Below, in pieces: positions 16,006 through 24,702 of a stretch of DNA of 64,000 nt. The DNA comes from Pseudonocardia autotrophica (GTDB lineage: Bacteria > Actinomycetota > Actinomycetes > Mycobacteriales > Pseudonocardiaceae): NCBI RefSeq assembly GCF_003945385.1, contig NZ_AP018921.1:225156-289155 (forward strand). The letters run 5' to 3'. The translations under genes and the position numbers were made by a program. Each line of letters begins with the position of its first letter. The first letter of the stretch is position 1. The notes beneath the pieces were generated by a model. It was not told the DNA's origin. It saw nothing but the letters and a program-made list of their open reading frames with translations, and ran no database searches.

Positions 16006-17421
16006 TCATTTGATCCGGGGTCGGCGCAGTCTGCGCGGCAGCACGGCCGCTGCAGGGCGGTGGCCCTGCTGGGTGCCGCGGGCTTCGCGCAGCTGCTGCA
16101 GGTGCTCGCTGAGCGCCTCTTGTGCGGCGCGTCGGGCGCCGCGGCCGGCGGGACGGTCGAGCAGTGCAACCTCGACCTTAGTTGCAGGCTTCGCGCCGGT
16201 GCCGGCGCGCATGCGGCCGATCTGTACGGCCCGGATCTCGCCGAGGCGGCCGTGCCAGGGCCGCAGCCGGGCGCCGATGATCCGCAGGGGGTCGCGGGCG
16301 CCGGAGCTGAGGTCGCCGCGCCGGTGGTCGGGTCGGTCGGGGTGGTATTCGAGGGCGTGGAGCAGCCCGGCGACGGTGGCGCCGGCGTCCCACCAGGGTT
16401 TGAGCAGGGCCCGGGCTCGCCAGATCTCGATCTTGCCGCTTTTTCGGCCTCCTAGGCCGAGATGTGAGAGCAGGGTGAGGGTTGCTGCGTTTCTGGCTCC
16501 GGGGGTGTCGGGGACGTCGTAGGGGTGCCACTCGGGCTGGGAGGTGAGGTGAGTCCGTCGGCCGCCCGTCAAGGGCTTAGTACTCACTGGAGTAGTGGGG
16601 AGGTCGCCACTTTCTTCCACAGGGGACTGACCTGCGGATGCGATGCCCGGCTCCTCGTCGTGCTGCGCGCCGTCGAGGCGGGGGAGCGGGGTGTGGGTCA
16701 CGAGGGCGTAGGTGGGAGTGCGGCCGGTGTCGGTGCCGAGGAACTCGGCGCTAGCACCAGCCTCGACGACGACGAGTAGGCCGATCTCGCGGGCCCAGGC
16801 CAGGACACGGGACACGGTGCGTGCGGCGCGGGCTCCGGCCGCTGCGAGGTGTCGGGCGGTCAGGCCGGTGATCAGGCCGGTCTCCCAGTCCATGTGGCAG
16901 ACCAGGCGGCGCAGGATGGCTGACCAGCTGCGGCGCTTGTCGACGCGCCAGTCCTCGTCGTCGACCAGTCGCGCGAGGTGCTCGAGGGCTTCGGGCTGGG
17001 AGGTCAGCACCCGGTAGGAGTGGTCGATGAAGTTCCGCCAACCCGGGTGCGGGGTGAAGCCTCGGTCGTGGCGGGCGCGGGCGCGGGCGATCCCGCGGGC
17101 GCGCACCCGCGCACTCGGTGGCAGCGCTCGGCTCGCCCGCCCGGGACCGCTGGTGTGGCACGCGGCGCGGCCTCGGGGTGTGCGCCGCGGCGCAGTCCTG
17201 CCGCGGATCCCGAAGGAGTCCGCTTGAGGCTGCTCATCGAGGGGGAGCTGGTGAAGCAGGCAAAGCTGAGAGGGGCCGGAGGCCAGAGTGAACGCGCCGT
17301 GCTCGTAGCAGAGCGTGCAGAACCCGGTGCCCGCCGCCGGCGAGCGCCCCGGATCTGGGCACGACGAACTCACCCCGTGTCTGTGGTGGTTGGCTCCCGG
17401 CCCAGGATGTATCCTGGACAC
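16006..17421 (-). CDS. Putative plasmid replication initiator-like protein
   Basis: The protein has up to 471 residues. Residues 130-235 look like a winged helix (WRVDKRRSWSAILRRLV, LTARHLAAAGARAARTVSRVL, and a beta wing with YALV). The C-terminal half is basic and ends in a strongly Arg-rich tail (RGARRAAQEALSEHLQQL, LPRRLRRPRIK). Similar layouts occur in replication initiators of actinobacterial plasmids, but no diagnostic motif proves it. The GTG at 17421 is the farthest start; Met or Val codons nearer the Trp-rich domain are equally possible. The Cys-x2-Cys near residue 36 (FCTLCYEHG-F) hints at a small zinc knuckle. Confidence 0.45.
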   Translation of the reverse strand: MSRIHPGPGANHHRHGVSSSCPDPGRSPAAGTGFCTLCYEHGAFTLASGPSQLCLLHQLPLDEQPQADSFGIRGRTAPRRTPRGRAACHTSGPGRASRALPPSARVRARGIARARARHDRGFTPHPGWRNFIDHSYRVLTSQPEALEHLARLVDDEDWRVDKRRSWSAILRRLVCHMDWETGLITGLTARHLAAAGARAARTVSRVLAWAREIGLLVVVEAGASAEFLGTDTGRTPTYALVTHTPLPRLDGAQHDEEPGIASAGQSPVEESGDLPTTPVSTKPLTGGRRTHLTSQPEWHPYDVPDTPGARNAATLTLLSHLGLGGRKSGKIEIWRARALLKPWWDAGATVAGLLHALEYHPDRPDHRRGDLSSGARDPLRIIGARLRPWHGRLGEIRAVQIGRMRAGTGAKPATKVEVALLDRPAGRGARRAAQEALSEHLQQLREARGTQQGHRPAAAVLPRRLRRPRIK

Positions 17422-17473
17422 GCGAAAGCGCCCCTTCTTGGACGGTTGGGGATGGGCCCCGGTTCGCCGGGGC
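17402..17473 (+). ncRNA. Candidate small structured RNA region
   Basis: A perfect dyad CCAGGAT-GT-ATCCTGG (17402-17417) contains a TATCCT box. Forty bases on lies GCCCCGG-TTCG-CCGGGGC (17456-17473), a 7-bp stem closed by a UUCG tetraloop, and then a terminator-like hairpin near 17524-17546. A plus-strand transcript of about 130 nt starting near 17420 would begin beside the initiator-like gene start and run away from it. A copy-control or regulatory RNA is possible but only suggested by structure. Confidence 0.3.
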
Positions 17474-17522
17474 TACGGCGTCACCTCGGGTGTAGGACCG
17501 AGCGACGCGAGAACGAACGAAG

Positions 17523-17559
17523 GCGGCCCCCTGGCCGGGGGGCCGTCTCGTTCTCTTTA
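17523..17559 (+). terminator. Rho-independent terminator-like hairpin
   Basis: CGGCCCCC and GGGGGCCG form a strong stem around a short loop, followed on the plus strand by TCTCGTTCTCTTTA. It sits directly beyond the stop of the minus-strand gene at 17557 and would also end a plus-strand RNA from the left. Confidence 0.6.
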
Positions 17560-17961
17560 TGAGGCCTTGGTCAGACGCTGCTCCAGGTGGTCGTACTGCG
17601 CTGGGATCTGGCCCAGCAACTCATTGCGGTGACGAAGGCCGAGCTTGACCAGGGCTCCGGCCACGAGGGAAATGCTTCGGTCTCGTTCACTCGCGATCGA
17701 GCGCAGCAACGTGTTGTCGCTGAGGGGGATCCGGGCTGTGAAGTCGGTCGACTCCGTGGCCGCGACCCGACGGGGCAGATCGTCGGGAAGCTCGGCGGCA
17801 TGCTGTAGGCCGACGTTGATCAGCTTCGCGGCGGTCTCGGAGACGTACCAGCCGCGCGCGGCGGCCAGGGCCTTGAGCGCGCGGTCGTCAGCCAGCAGGA
17901 CCCGTGGAAGAACCACTGCGCGCGGGCCCTTCGATGGGCGCCCCGTTGGTCTTCTAGCCAT
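17557..17961 (-). CDS. Double ribbon-helix-helix-like protein (internal repeat)
   Basis: This 134-residue protein has a basic N terminus (MARRPTGRPSKGPR) and two similar halves of about 47 residues. Half one is LPRVLLADDRALKALAAARG followed by VSETAAKLINVGLQHAAEL; half two is TARIPLSDNTLLRSIASERD followed by ISLVAGALVKLGLRHRNEL. Each looks like a strand-helix-helix unit, so one chain may fold as a pseudo-dimer of the ribbon-helix-helix class. It is divergent from the 18034 gene and probably represses both through the two palindromes between them. A role in plasmid copy control or partition is possible. Confidence 0.6.
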   Translation of the reverse strand: MARRPTGRPSKGPRAVVLPRVLLADDRALKALAAARGWYVSETAAKLINVGLQHAAELPDDLPRRVAATESTDFTARIPLSDNTLLRSIASERDRSISLVAGALVKLGLRHRNELLGQIPAQYDHLEQRLTKAS

Positions 17962-17979
17962 GCAGGCATCCTTCCCTAC

Positions 17980-18021
17980 TTTCTGAAACGAGGCGGCGCG
18001 ACACGCCCCAGCTTTCAGAAA
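17980..18021. promoter_or_regulatory. Paired TTTC-N-GAAA palindromes
   Basis: TTTCTGAAA (17980-17988) and TTTCAGAAA (18013-18021) are 9-bp palindromes with centres 33 bp apart, about three helical turns. They lie between the divergent starts at 17961 and 18034 and are conspicuously AT-rich. Binding by the double ribbon-helix-helix protein is the simplest explanation. Confidence 0.55.
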
Positions 18022-18033
18022 CTTCTGCGTCCG

Positions 18034-18537
18034 GTGGTGCCCCCGGCTGAGGAGGACGTCGCCGAGCTGCGTCGAGCGTGGACCGCGGCCGGGCGGCAGG
18101 CTGCCTACTCGACGGCGGTCGCCGTGCAGGTCGCGTTCGGTCGGCTTCGTGAAGGGCGCGGAGGGCTTACGGCCCCGGACAGCTTCGACGTGACCCGGCG
18201 GCAGCTCGTTGCGGGCCGCCCCGGCTCGTGGGAGGCCTCCCGGCTGTTCGAGCTGCAGCTGTGGGCGAACCGGGACAAGGTGCGCCGCTACGACGCCGCG
18301 ACCGCGGACGACATCGCCGCGGTCCTGGTGCGGTGGGTGTCCAACCCGGACCGCTACACCGAGGTCGCCGAGACCCTGGCCGGGCTGTTCGGCGACTTCG
18401 CCGACGAGCACGGCGGCTGGCCGGCGGTGGCTGACCAGTGGCTCCAGCGCGGTGCGCTGGACCGTGACGGTGTGCTCCTGGCCTACGGCCTGCTGTACGC
18501 CACCGGCGAGGAGTTCGATCCCGCCATGCTTGGCTGA
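18034..18537 (+). CDS. Hypothetical protein, acidic helical
   Basis: The 167-residue product is predicted mostly helical, without Cys, signal or membrane segment (AELRRAWTAAGRQAAYSTAVAV, AADDIAAVLVRWVSN, LLAYGLLYATGEEF). I do not recognise a family. It begins at GTG 13 bp beyond one of the palindromic boxes and is divergent from the ribbon-helix-helix-like gene, so the two probably form one regulated module. Codon use is normal for the window and frame quality is good. Confidence 0.6.
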   Translation: MVPPAEEDVAELRRAWTAAGRQAAYSTAVAVQVAFGRLREGRGGLTAPDSFDVTRRQLVAGRPGSWEASRLFELQLWANRDKVRRYDAATADDIAAVLVRWVSNPDRYTEVAETLAGLFGDFADEHGGWPAVADQWLQRGALDRDGVLLAYGLLYATGEEFDPAMLG

Positions 18538-18588
18538 GCTGGTACGCCGAGCGCGCCGGCCCCCGCCCCCTGCCGGGACCCGCTGACG

Positions 18589-18815
18589 ATGACCGAGCTG
18601 GCGGACGGAGTCGTCGGCAGCCGCCGCGGTCTGACCCACCAGGCCGAGCTGCTGGCGAAGGCCGGGCCTCGTCACCCGCGGTCCCAGCCCCGCGACGACC
18701 AGCGCGCCACGCTCGTCACGATCACCGACGCGGGTCTCGCCCTGGCCGCCAGGGTCATGCCCGGTCACGTCGAGGTCGCGCGCGAGCTGCTGTTCGCCCC
18801 GGCGGCCTCAGCTTC
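18589..18815 (+). pseudogene. MarR-family regulator fragment
   Basis: The frame encodes MTELADGVVGSRRGLTHQAE, then DDQRATLVTITDAGLALAARV and PGHVEVARELLF, the recognition helix, wing and last helix of a MarR protein. The N-terminal dimerisation part is missing, the wing sequence is disturbed and the frame continues into unrelated sequence, so it is a remnant. Confidence 0.6.
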
Positions 18816-19029
18816 TACGACGAGGACCCGCCGCACCATCGACGGCCAGTACCAGCACGCGATCATCATGCTCCGCGACCCCGACAGCGCCGAGCTCCAG
18901 CAGCTCTACGGCCGGCTCAGCCGCCTCCAGCAGGAAGGCGTGCGCCAGCCGATGATCACACTGGCCCGCGACAACGACCCCCGCGTTCGTCGAGCCACCG
19001 CACCACCACGACGAGCGCAACGACTGAAC

Positions 19030-20280
19030 TCAGTCCTCGTGCGCTGCTCGAGGGTCGAGTATGTCGCGCAGGGCGGGAATGCCACGCAGCAGGACCGACT
19101 CGACGTGGTAGTAATCGAGGTCGCTGTCCTCTCCGACCAGGGCCTCAACCCAATCGGGCAGCTCGAATGACTCCAGCACGTGCCAGGGACTGCGGTGGCC
19201 GGCCCGTTCGGTGTGCTGGGTGAGCAGCGCGACGGTGTAGGCGACGACGGCGGGCCAGATCCGCTCGATCACCTCCTGCGGTGTCGACTCCGGGCCGATG
19301 TCCTCGGCGTCGAGCAGATCCACATCGAGTTCGGCCGCGGCAGCGTGGATGACAGCCCGCAGGTCGGGGTGTGCCTGGTCGAGGGCGGCGATGATGTGGC
19401 TCAAGGCCGCTCCGCACCCCAGCCGGGCAAGCGCGGCCGGGCGGCGGGGTGGGGCATGGAGCCAGACCCAGGTCCGTCCCGGATCACCCCATTCGGCGCC
19501 CGGCGGGCTGACGATCCCGGACGCCCGCCAGGCGTCGCAGAGCTGGTGGGGCAGCTCTGGGCCGGCCAGGCAGGACACCAGGGCCTGTGGACCAGCCCAT
19601 CCCGCCGGCAGCACGAGGCTGCGGTCGCCGCCGTGGGTGAGGCTGTAGGCCAGCTGGGCTGGGTGAGGATCGACGAGGTCACCGTCGAAAGCGCAGCACG
19701 GACAGACCGCGACCCTGCTCTCGGTCGGTTCGAACAGCCCAGCAGCGGGGTAGTGGTCCCCGCAGATCCCGCACGCGGTGTCGTTCGCGGTAGCGGCGAG
19801 GTCGCGCTGGCGGGCCGCGGCAACGACCTGGTCGATCTCGGCGACGAGCTCGGTCACCGACCGCCCGGTCGGGGCGATCTCGTGGGCATCGACGCCGACC
19901 ACCCGCCCCAGGTCCTCGCAGTAGTCGACGACGAGCGGAGCCCACACCACGACCCGCAACGGTGCACGACGGTCGAACACCGCGCCGTCGTCGGGGTGTT
20001 CGTCTCCGGTCCACCCCGCAGCGCCCGTCCTGCCCACGTCGACCGTGGCCGGGCCGGCGTAGGTGCGTAGTGCGTTGCCCAGAGGGTGGTGTTCGAGCTC
20101 CACCGGCCAACCGGCCGTGTGCAGCTCGCGGGCCAGCTCGTCACGCAGCCGTCGGGCCGAGACCGCCCCGTCCCCGGGCTCTGTCCCGCGGGCGTAGGTC
20201 GTGGCGGCGTCGAGGAAGCTGCGCCCCGTCGCCGCCGCGTGCGCGCGGATGTCCTTCTTACGTCGGTGATCACGGGTCAT
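19030..20280 (-). CDS. Hypothetical protein with CxxC zinc motif
   Basis: This 416-residue cytosolic protein starts MTRDHRRKKDIRAHAAATG, a short basic helical motif I associate with actinobacterial plasmid-encoded proteins. A middle domain contains CGICGDHY and CPCC about 22 residues apart, a likely zinc knuckle. The C-terminal half is acidic and helical (STPQEVIERIWPAVVAYTVALL). The ATG at 20280 is chosen because the upstream frame is low quality. The gene is convergent with the MarR remnant. Function unknown. Confidence 0.65.
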   Translation of the reverse strand: MTRDHRRKKDIRAHAAATGRSFLDAATTYARGTEPGDGAVSARRLRDELARELHTAGWPVELEHHPLGNALRTYAGPATVDVGRTGAAGWTGDEHPDDGAVFDRRAPLRVVVWAPLVVDYCEDLGRVVGVDAHEIAPTGRSVTELVAEIDQVVAAARQRDLAATANDTACGICGDHYPAAGLFEPTESRVAVCPCCAFDGDLVDPHPAQLAYSLTHGGDRSLVLPAGWAGPQALVSCLAGPELPHQLCDAWRASGIVSPPGAEWGDPGRTWVWLHAPPRRPAALARLGCGAALSHIIAALDQAHPDLRAVIHAAAAELDVDLLDAEDIGPESTPQEVIERIWPAVVAYTVALLTQHTERAGHRSPWHVLESFELPDWVEALVGEDSDLDYYHVESVLLRGIPALRDILDPRAAHED

Positions 20281-20711
20281 GCCGTCCTCCTCGTGCGACG
20301 CGCTCCACGCCGGGCCGCCGGGGTTCCGGGCATACCTCACCACGTCGGTGCGATCAGCAGACCTTGACCGTGGATAACGCTTCCGGCGACGGCGTGGACG
20401 TCGATCCCGGCACGGCGCGGGCCAGCACCGCATGGCCCAGGGCGGACTGTAGCGCCCGGCCTGCGCGCCAGCGGGGTAGCGCCGCGCCCAGCGCTGACGT
20501 CGCTGACAACGCTGGTGCTCATCCTCTCCCGGAGCGCGACGACGGCGAGGGACGTGGGCACCTGTGACCGGTCAATGAGCACCAACCCGCGCCACTGCAC
20601 TGTGCCGCTGCACGCGACGCGTTCACCACCGATGCCCACGCTGGCGGCTGGAGCCCACGTTCTGAGGTCACTGTCCGCACCGAGCCGGCCACCGACGCAC
20701 TCGCTCAACAC
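20281..20711. other. Stretch without a supported gene
   Basis: About 430 bp upstream of the 416-residue gene hold no frame with convincing codon use. It probably includes that gene's promoter and leads into the first copy of the direct repeat. Confidence 0.5.
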
Positions 20712-20866
20712 AGGGCCGGGAGAAGCGCGGCGCAGACGACCCTCGCGCAACGGCTCGACCCGCGGCTGCGCGCTGATCAGCTGCTCAGCCCTGACCCGGG
20801 GTTCTGCTCCTGGCCCGGCCCGGGGACACCGCCGCCGCGACCGGTGTGCCGGTGGTTGTGGCGGGC
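20712..20866. repeat. Direct repeat, copy 1 (about 155 bp)
   Basis: This segment (from CAGGGCCGGGAGAAGCG to GTGGCGGGC) recurs at 22113-22266 with roughly 85 percent identity by eye and a few indels. Both copies can encode a similar peptide including DTAAA-GVPV-VAG, with frame breaks. They look like two decayed copies of one gene end. Confidence 0.75.
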
Positions 20867-20904
20867 CCCAAGGCAGGTCCCGCTTGGCGCGTATCCCCGG
20901 ACAA

Positions 20905-21120
20905 CCACGGCTTCGAACGCGACATCCGCATGATCACGCTGCGGCAGAAAGTATCCGGCTCCTACGCATCCGCTCTTCGGGGCCGACAGTTCTGCGCGGT
21001 CCGCAGTTGCCTGTCCACCACGGCTAAGCACGCCGCAACGTCTTCGCCGTCGTCATCCTCGCCGCATCCTCGCCGCGGGCCGACCCTGGCTGTCTTTCCG
21101 CCTGTAAGCCAAGCCGCTAC
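20905..21120 (+). pseudogene. IS66-family transposase C-terminal remnant
   Basis: The plus-strand frame reads NHGFERDIRMITLRQKVSGS and RGRQFCAVRSCLSTTAKHA, matching the end of the IS66 transposase (ERDIRM-KLQQKISG, FC-IRSYLST-RK). A frame change follows near 21045. The catalytic core is absent. Confidence 0.7.
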
Positions 21121-21155
21121 AACCTGACCAGTTACTTGCCAGTATCGTTGTGCGG

Positions 21156-21845
21156 TCAGCCGCTGAACTGCACTGCTGCACCGGGCTGCGGCGGGCAGGA
21201 GTTGGTCGCGGACTGGTAGGCAGAGATGACCTCGGCGGGGATACGACCGCGCTCGGACACGGTGTAGCCGTTCTGCCGAGCCCACGCCCGCACGGCCTGG
21301 TTGTGCTGGCGCGCTGCCGTGCCGCTCGGGCCGCTGTCAGTGCTCCTGCGGGCGGCGCGGCCCGTACGGGGGCCGGAGGCGGGCGAGACGCTCCGGGCGG
21401 CCGCGACGAAGGGCGCCAACGCTTTCCGCAGCGCGGTCGCGTTGCCGGTCGAGAGATCGATCTCGAGCTGCTTCCCGTCGAACGTGAAGGGAATCGTTTC
21501 GTCGGCCTTGCCTCCAGTGAGGTCGTCGGTGAGGCGGACGGTCTGAATCTGCGCCACTGTGTCTCTTTCGCCGGGTGTGGGGGAGGGTACCGAGAGTACT
21601 GACTGCGCCCGGTCCGGACCGTCGCCGCGATCGGTCTCCCTGACCTCGGTGAAGGTGCGGGTGATGGCGCGAGCGACTGGACTTCCGGCGTGGTAGGCGA
21701 GAAAGACAGCGGCCGCTCGCAGCGCGTCCATAGCTTCATGTTCACGAGCTGCCCACTCGGTGGATTCGGCGGATTGCGCGGCGCGAACGGCGGCGCGGAA
21801 GCAACGGGACAGGGCGAATCCAGCGGTAATGACCGTATCGGACAT
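21156..21845 (-). CDS. lsr2: Lsr2-like nucleoid protein with possible N-terminal extension
   Basis: The last 133 residues (from the GTG at 21557) are a complete Lsr2: the N-terminal dimerisation domain (VRLTDDLTGGKADETIPFTF, LEIDLSTGNATALRKALAPF), a variable linker and the C-terminal DNA-binding domain (VRAWARQNGYTVSERGRIP, VISAYQ) with the AT-hook-like RGR. A GAAAGAG site precedes that GTG. The same frame is open to an ATG at 21845 and adds 96 helical residues (ALRAAAVFLAYHAGS, VARAITRTFTEVRE). Either a 229-residue extended Lsr2 is made, or a short upstream peptide region is untranslated. It would silence foreign AT-rich DNA. Confidence 0.85.
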   Translation of the reverse strand: MSDTVITAGFALSRCFRAAVRAAQSAESTEWAAREHEAMDALRAAAVFLAYHAGSPVARAITRTFTEVRETDRGDGPDRAQSVLSVPSPTPGERDTVAQIQTVRLTDDLTGGKADETIPFTFDGKQLEIDLSTGNATALRKALAPFVAAARSVSPASGPRTGRAARRSTDSGPSGTAARQHNQAVRAWARQNGYTVSERGRIPAEVISAYQSATNSCPPQPGAAVQFSG

Positions 21846-22112
21846 TGGCGCTCCCTCACATACGGCGACGGACACCCACACTCTGCCGCAGTACCCCGAC
21901 AATTGTGGAGGAAACGACGGCGCAGATGCGGATTCGCGGGAAGCGCGACATCGAGCCGACCCCACCCACGTGCAGACAGGGCAGGGCCGGGTAGGTCGCG
22001 CTGAGCAGCGGCGTGTCCGGTTGCTGGACGTGAGATCTGACCGCGTTGCCGGACACAGCGTTGACCGGGCCGCGAGCGCCACCTGATCCGGGCGCACCCC
22101 GGTCGCGGCGTG
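21846..22112. other. Upstream region of the Lsr2 gene
   Basis: This 267-bp stretch has a relatively AT-rich segment (about 21880-21935) that could hold the lsr2 promoter. No gene is supported here. Confidence 0.4.
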
Positions 22113-22266
22113 CAGGGTCCGGGAGAAGCGCGGAGGAGAAGACCCTCGCGCAACGGCTCTACCCGCGGCTGCGCTGATCAGCTGCTCACCACCTCTGACA
22201 GCTTCTGCTCCTGGCCGGCCTGGGACACCGCCGCCGCGCCCGGTGTGCCGGTGGCTGTGGCGGGCT
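22113..22266. repeat. Direct repeat, copy 2 (about 155 bp)
   Basis: Second copy of the repeat at 20712-20866. The pair brackets the IS66 remnant and the Lsr2 gene, in the same orientation, 1.4 kb apart. Beyond it, 22267-22700 shows no intact gene. Confidence 0.75.
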
Positions 22267-22706
22267 CCAACTCAGCTCACGCTGCTCATCGTGCGGGTTC
22301 TGCCCGACGGGCCCTTCCGCACCGCGCTGATCCCCACCATCCGCGGGCGCCGACCTGCGTGCCTCAACCCGGGACCCCCTGGCCGTGATACGGGTACCGG
22401 CTCGCGCCGTGGCGGGGCCGCAGCCATGAGCTGCCCGAGACTCTGCATCGGCCGATCCGGTGGCGCGACGCCGGCGAGCTGCTCAGCTCGCAGAAGCTCT
22501 CGGCGAACCGAGCACACCTGACGTTCCCGCTCGTCCGGTCGCCAGTGCCGAAACCCGAGCTGAGGCTCGCGCAGTGTTCGCCCGCCGTCGGAGCCGGGGA
22601 GCGTTCAGGTGAACACACGCCAGACGTGGGAGAGAGGTCGCGGTGTGCAGGCTCGGCGTGCCCGCTCTGGGAGAGTCGGTGCCGACCAGGAAGATGCTGC
22701 ACCCTG

Positions 22707-22946
22707 ATGAGCTGGTGCGCGTACCTCGACGAGTCGGAGCCTGACCGCAGGTACGGCCCTGGAACGTATGTGCTCGCGGCAGCGCTCATCGAACGTGAGG
22801 ACGAAGAGGAAGCACGGGCGGCAGTCGCCGCGTTGCGGCTGAGAGGGCAGCGCAAGCTCCACTGGCACGACGAGGACCGCTCACGGCGCAAGCTGCTCAC
22901 CGAGGCCATCGCCGCCGCGCGGCGGTCGGGGCGTCGTGGACGGTGA
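22707..22946 (+). pseudogene. Truncated hypothetical protein, DUF3800-like start
   Basis: The 79-residue frame begins MSWCAYLDESEPD, followed by YGPGTYVLAAALIER and KLHWHDEDRSRRKLL. The YLDES and later acidic/His residues recall the start of DUF3800-type nucleases. The frame ends early in a run of Arg codons; the next frame (GASWTVIGAAAGLARRSA) reads like its continuation, so a frameshift is likely. Confidence 0.45.
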
Positions 22947-23034
22947 TCGGTGCGGCGGCCGGGCTCGCCCGGCGGTCGGCGTATCAGCGGTGGAGCCCGA
23001 ACAGTGACCGGGCTGCCAAGACCAGGAGTGTTCC

Positions 23035-23402
23035 GTGACCGAGCCGCTGCATCCCGAACTCGCCGCCGCCGAGCTCGCCCCGCGGGACGCGGTGACGATC
23101 AGTTACCGGGCTGCGGCGCAGGTCCTCAACGGCGCCACCCACGCCGCCCGCGACGGCTACCAGCCGCGTCCGGTCGATGAGGACCAGCTCGGCGACCGGG
23201 TAGCCGCGCCCTGTACGACACCAGCGACACCCCGCTCATCGCCACGGCCGTCCTCCGCGACGCCATCGCGGTCGAGGACCCGGTCGTGGCCGATCGCCTC
23301 CACAACGTGGTGACCGCGCTGAGCGGCGCCAGCACCGCCCCGCACGGGGTGCGTCAGCACCTGGACGGGCCCGGCGCTCCCGACCTGGGAGGCGACGAGT
23401 AG
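23035..23402 (+). pseudogene. Frameshifted hypothetical gene
   Basis: The first frame (GTG 23035) gives MTEPLHPELAAAELAPRD and AAAQVLNGATHAARDGYQ up to DQLGDRV. After about 23200 the sense continues one frame over: ALYDTSDTPLIATAVLRDA, VVADRLHNVVTALSG, ending at the TAG 23400-23402. One missing base explains this. Together about 120 residues of an unrecognised soluble protein. Confidence 0.55.
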
Positions 23403-23443
23403 CGCAGTAGCGCGCGGGTTCACCGCCACACCAGCCGACTCCT

Positions 23444-23850
23444 TCACCGCGATCGGCCGGTCAGCGGCCGCGCTCGGGCACAGTCCACGCCCCGGTCGAG
23501 CAGGGTCAGAGCCAGGTCACAGCGCGGAGACCGCAAGTACTCCGGGGGCGAACCGATGACCACGACAGTCCAGATCGGGTGGGCGTGGGTGGTGATCTCG
23601 AGCCGCTCGGCGACCCGGCCGGCCAGCGGGATCAGCGCGAACCCGAGCCGGTAGGTGCCGCGGTCGCCGACCTGCTCGACCAGCCCGTGCTCGGCCAGCA
23701 CACCGAGCAGCCGCAACGCGGTCGAGTGGTGCATCCGACCGCCGTGGCCAGCTCGCCACCCCCGGCCTCGCCGCGGTCGGCGATCAACTCCAGGATCGTG
23801 ATCGCACGGTCCACCGACTGCACCCCGGACACTGTCGGTACCGCCTTTCT
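23444..23850 (-). pseudogene. IclR-family regulator remnant
   Basis: On the minus strand VQSVDRAITILELIADRGEA gives the IclR helix-turn-helix start. A one-base loss near 23735 shifts the frame to HHSTALRLLGVLAEHGLVEQ and TYRLGFALIPLAGRVAERLE. The effector domain is replaced by unrelated sequence after about 80 residues, so the gene is both frameshifted and truncated. Confidence 0.75.
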
Positions 23851-23878
23851 GACGCGGACCCGCGCCCGAGGGTCCCGC

Positions 23879-24433
23879 CTATCGGTCCGGGTCGGGGTCG
23901 AAGTCGTCGGGGTCGACGGCGTCGAGGAAGTCACGGAACTTCTGGATCCGGGCGTGGGTATCGGGCTCGACCGGAGTCGAGTCCGCCACCGCGGCGGGTG
24001 CGGTGTCCGGGCCGCTGGGCCGGCCGAAGGTGATCGTCATGCCCGGTTTGGTCGCGGCGACGTCGAGGACTGTCTCGTGGGCCAGGATCGGGGCGTCGGT
24101 GAGCAGCGCGAGGGTCACGGCGTCGCTGGGGCGGGCCGAGATCCGCACGTCGTTGTCGAGGATGAGTTCAGCGAGGTAGGTGTGGTGATGCAGCGCGGTG
24201 ATGGCCACGCGGGCCAGCCGCCGGCCGCTGCCGGCCAGCACGGCGAGGATCAGTTCATGGGTGCCCGGGCGTGACCGGGACACGTGCCGCTGGGCCGCGG
24301 TGAGTTCGAACGCTTCGGGCTCGGCGATCCAGATCTGCAGGAGCCGGCTGGGCCCTTGGGATTCGACCAGCATCAGCAGGGGCCTTTGCCGGTCGGCGTC
24401 GACCCCGATTCCGACTACTCGCATTTCGATCAT
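23879..24433 (-). CDS. Bifunctional nuclease (BFN/DUF151) domain protein
   Basis: This 184-residue protein begins MIEMRVVGIGVD and contains RLLQIWIAEPEAFELTAAQ, THELILAVL, and the DVRISARPSDAVTLAL motif typical of the DNase-RNase (BFN, DUF151) family found in many actinobacteria. A Pro/Asp-rich tail of about 40 residues follows. It appears intact, with the start 18 codons before the first strand usual for the family. Biological role in bacteria is not well established. Confidence 0.85.
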   Translation of the reverse strand: MIEMRVVGIGVDADRQRPLLMLVESQGPSRLLQIWIAEPEAFELTAAQRHVSRSRPGTHELILAVLAGSGRRLARVAITALHHHTYLAELILDNDVRISARPSDAVTLALLTDAPILAHETVLDVAATKPGMTITFGRPSGPDTAPAAVADSTPVEPDTHARIQKFRDFLDAVDPDDFDPDPDR

Positions 24434-24702
24434 CGCGTCTCCACCCCGCCGGTGTCATCGGATGCCGGCCCCCATCGGTCCGCCGTCCACCCTCTTGCCT
24501 GGGTCGTAGGGATGCTCCTCCTGATTTCACAGGGTTGCCACCCATCGCCGGGACACATGTCGAGCCGCCGGTTCCTCGTGGTGGCGTGCGCCGCGGAGGG
24601 GAGCACGCGGGTCGAGCTGCGGAATTCACCTCTGTCCCGTGGGGTGTGCGCGGGTCAACGATGCTGGTGAGGCGGACGGCGGTCTTCTCCTGGAGGTGAG
24701 CA

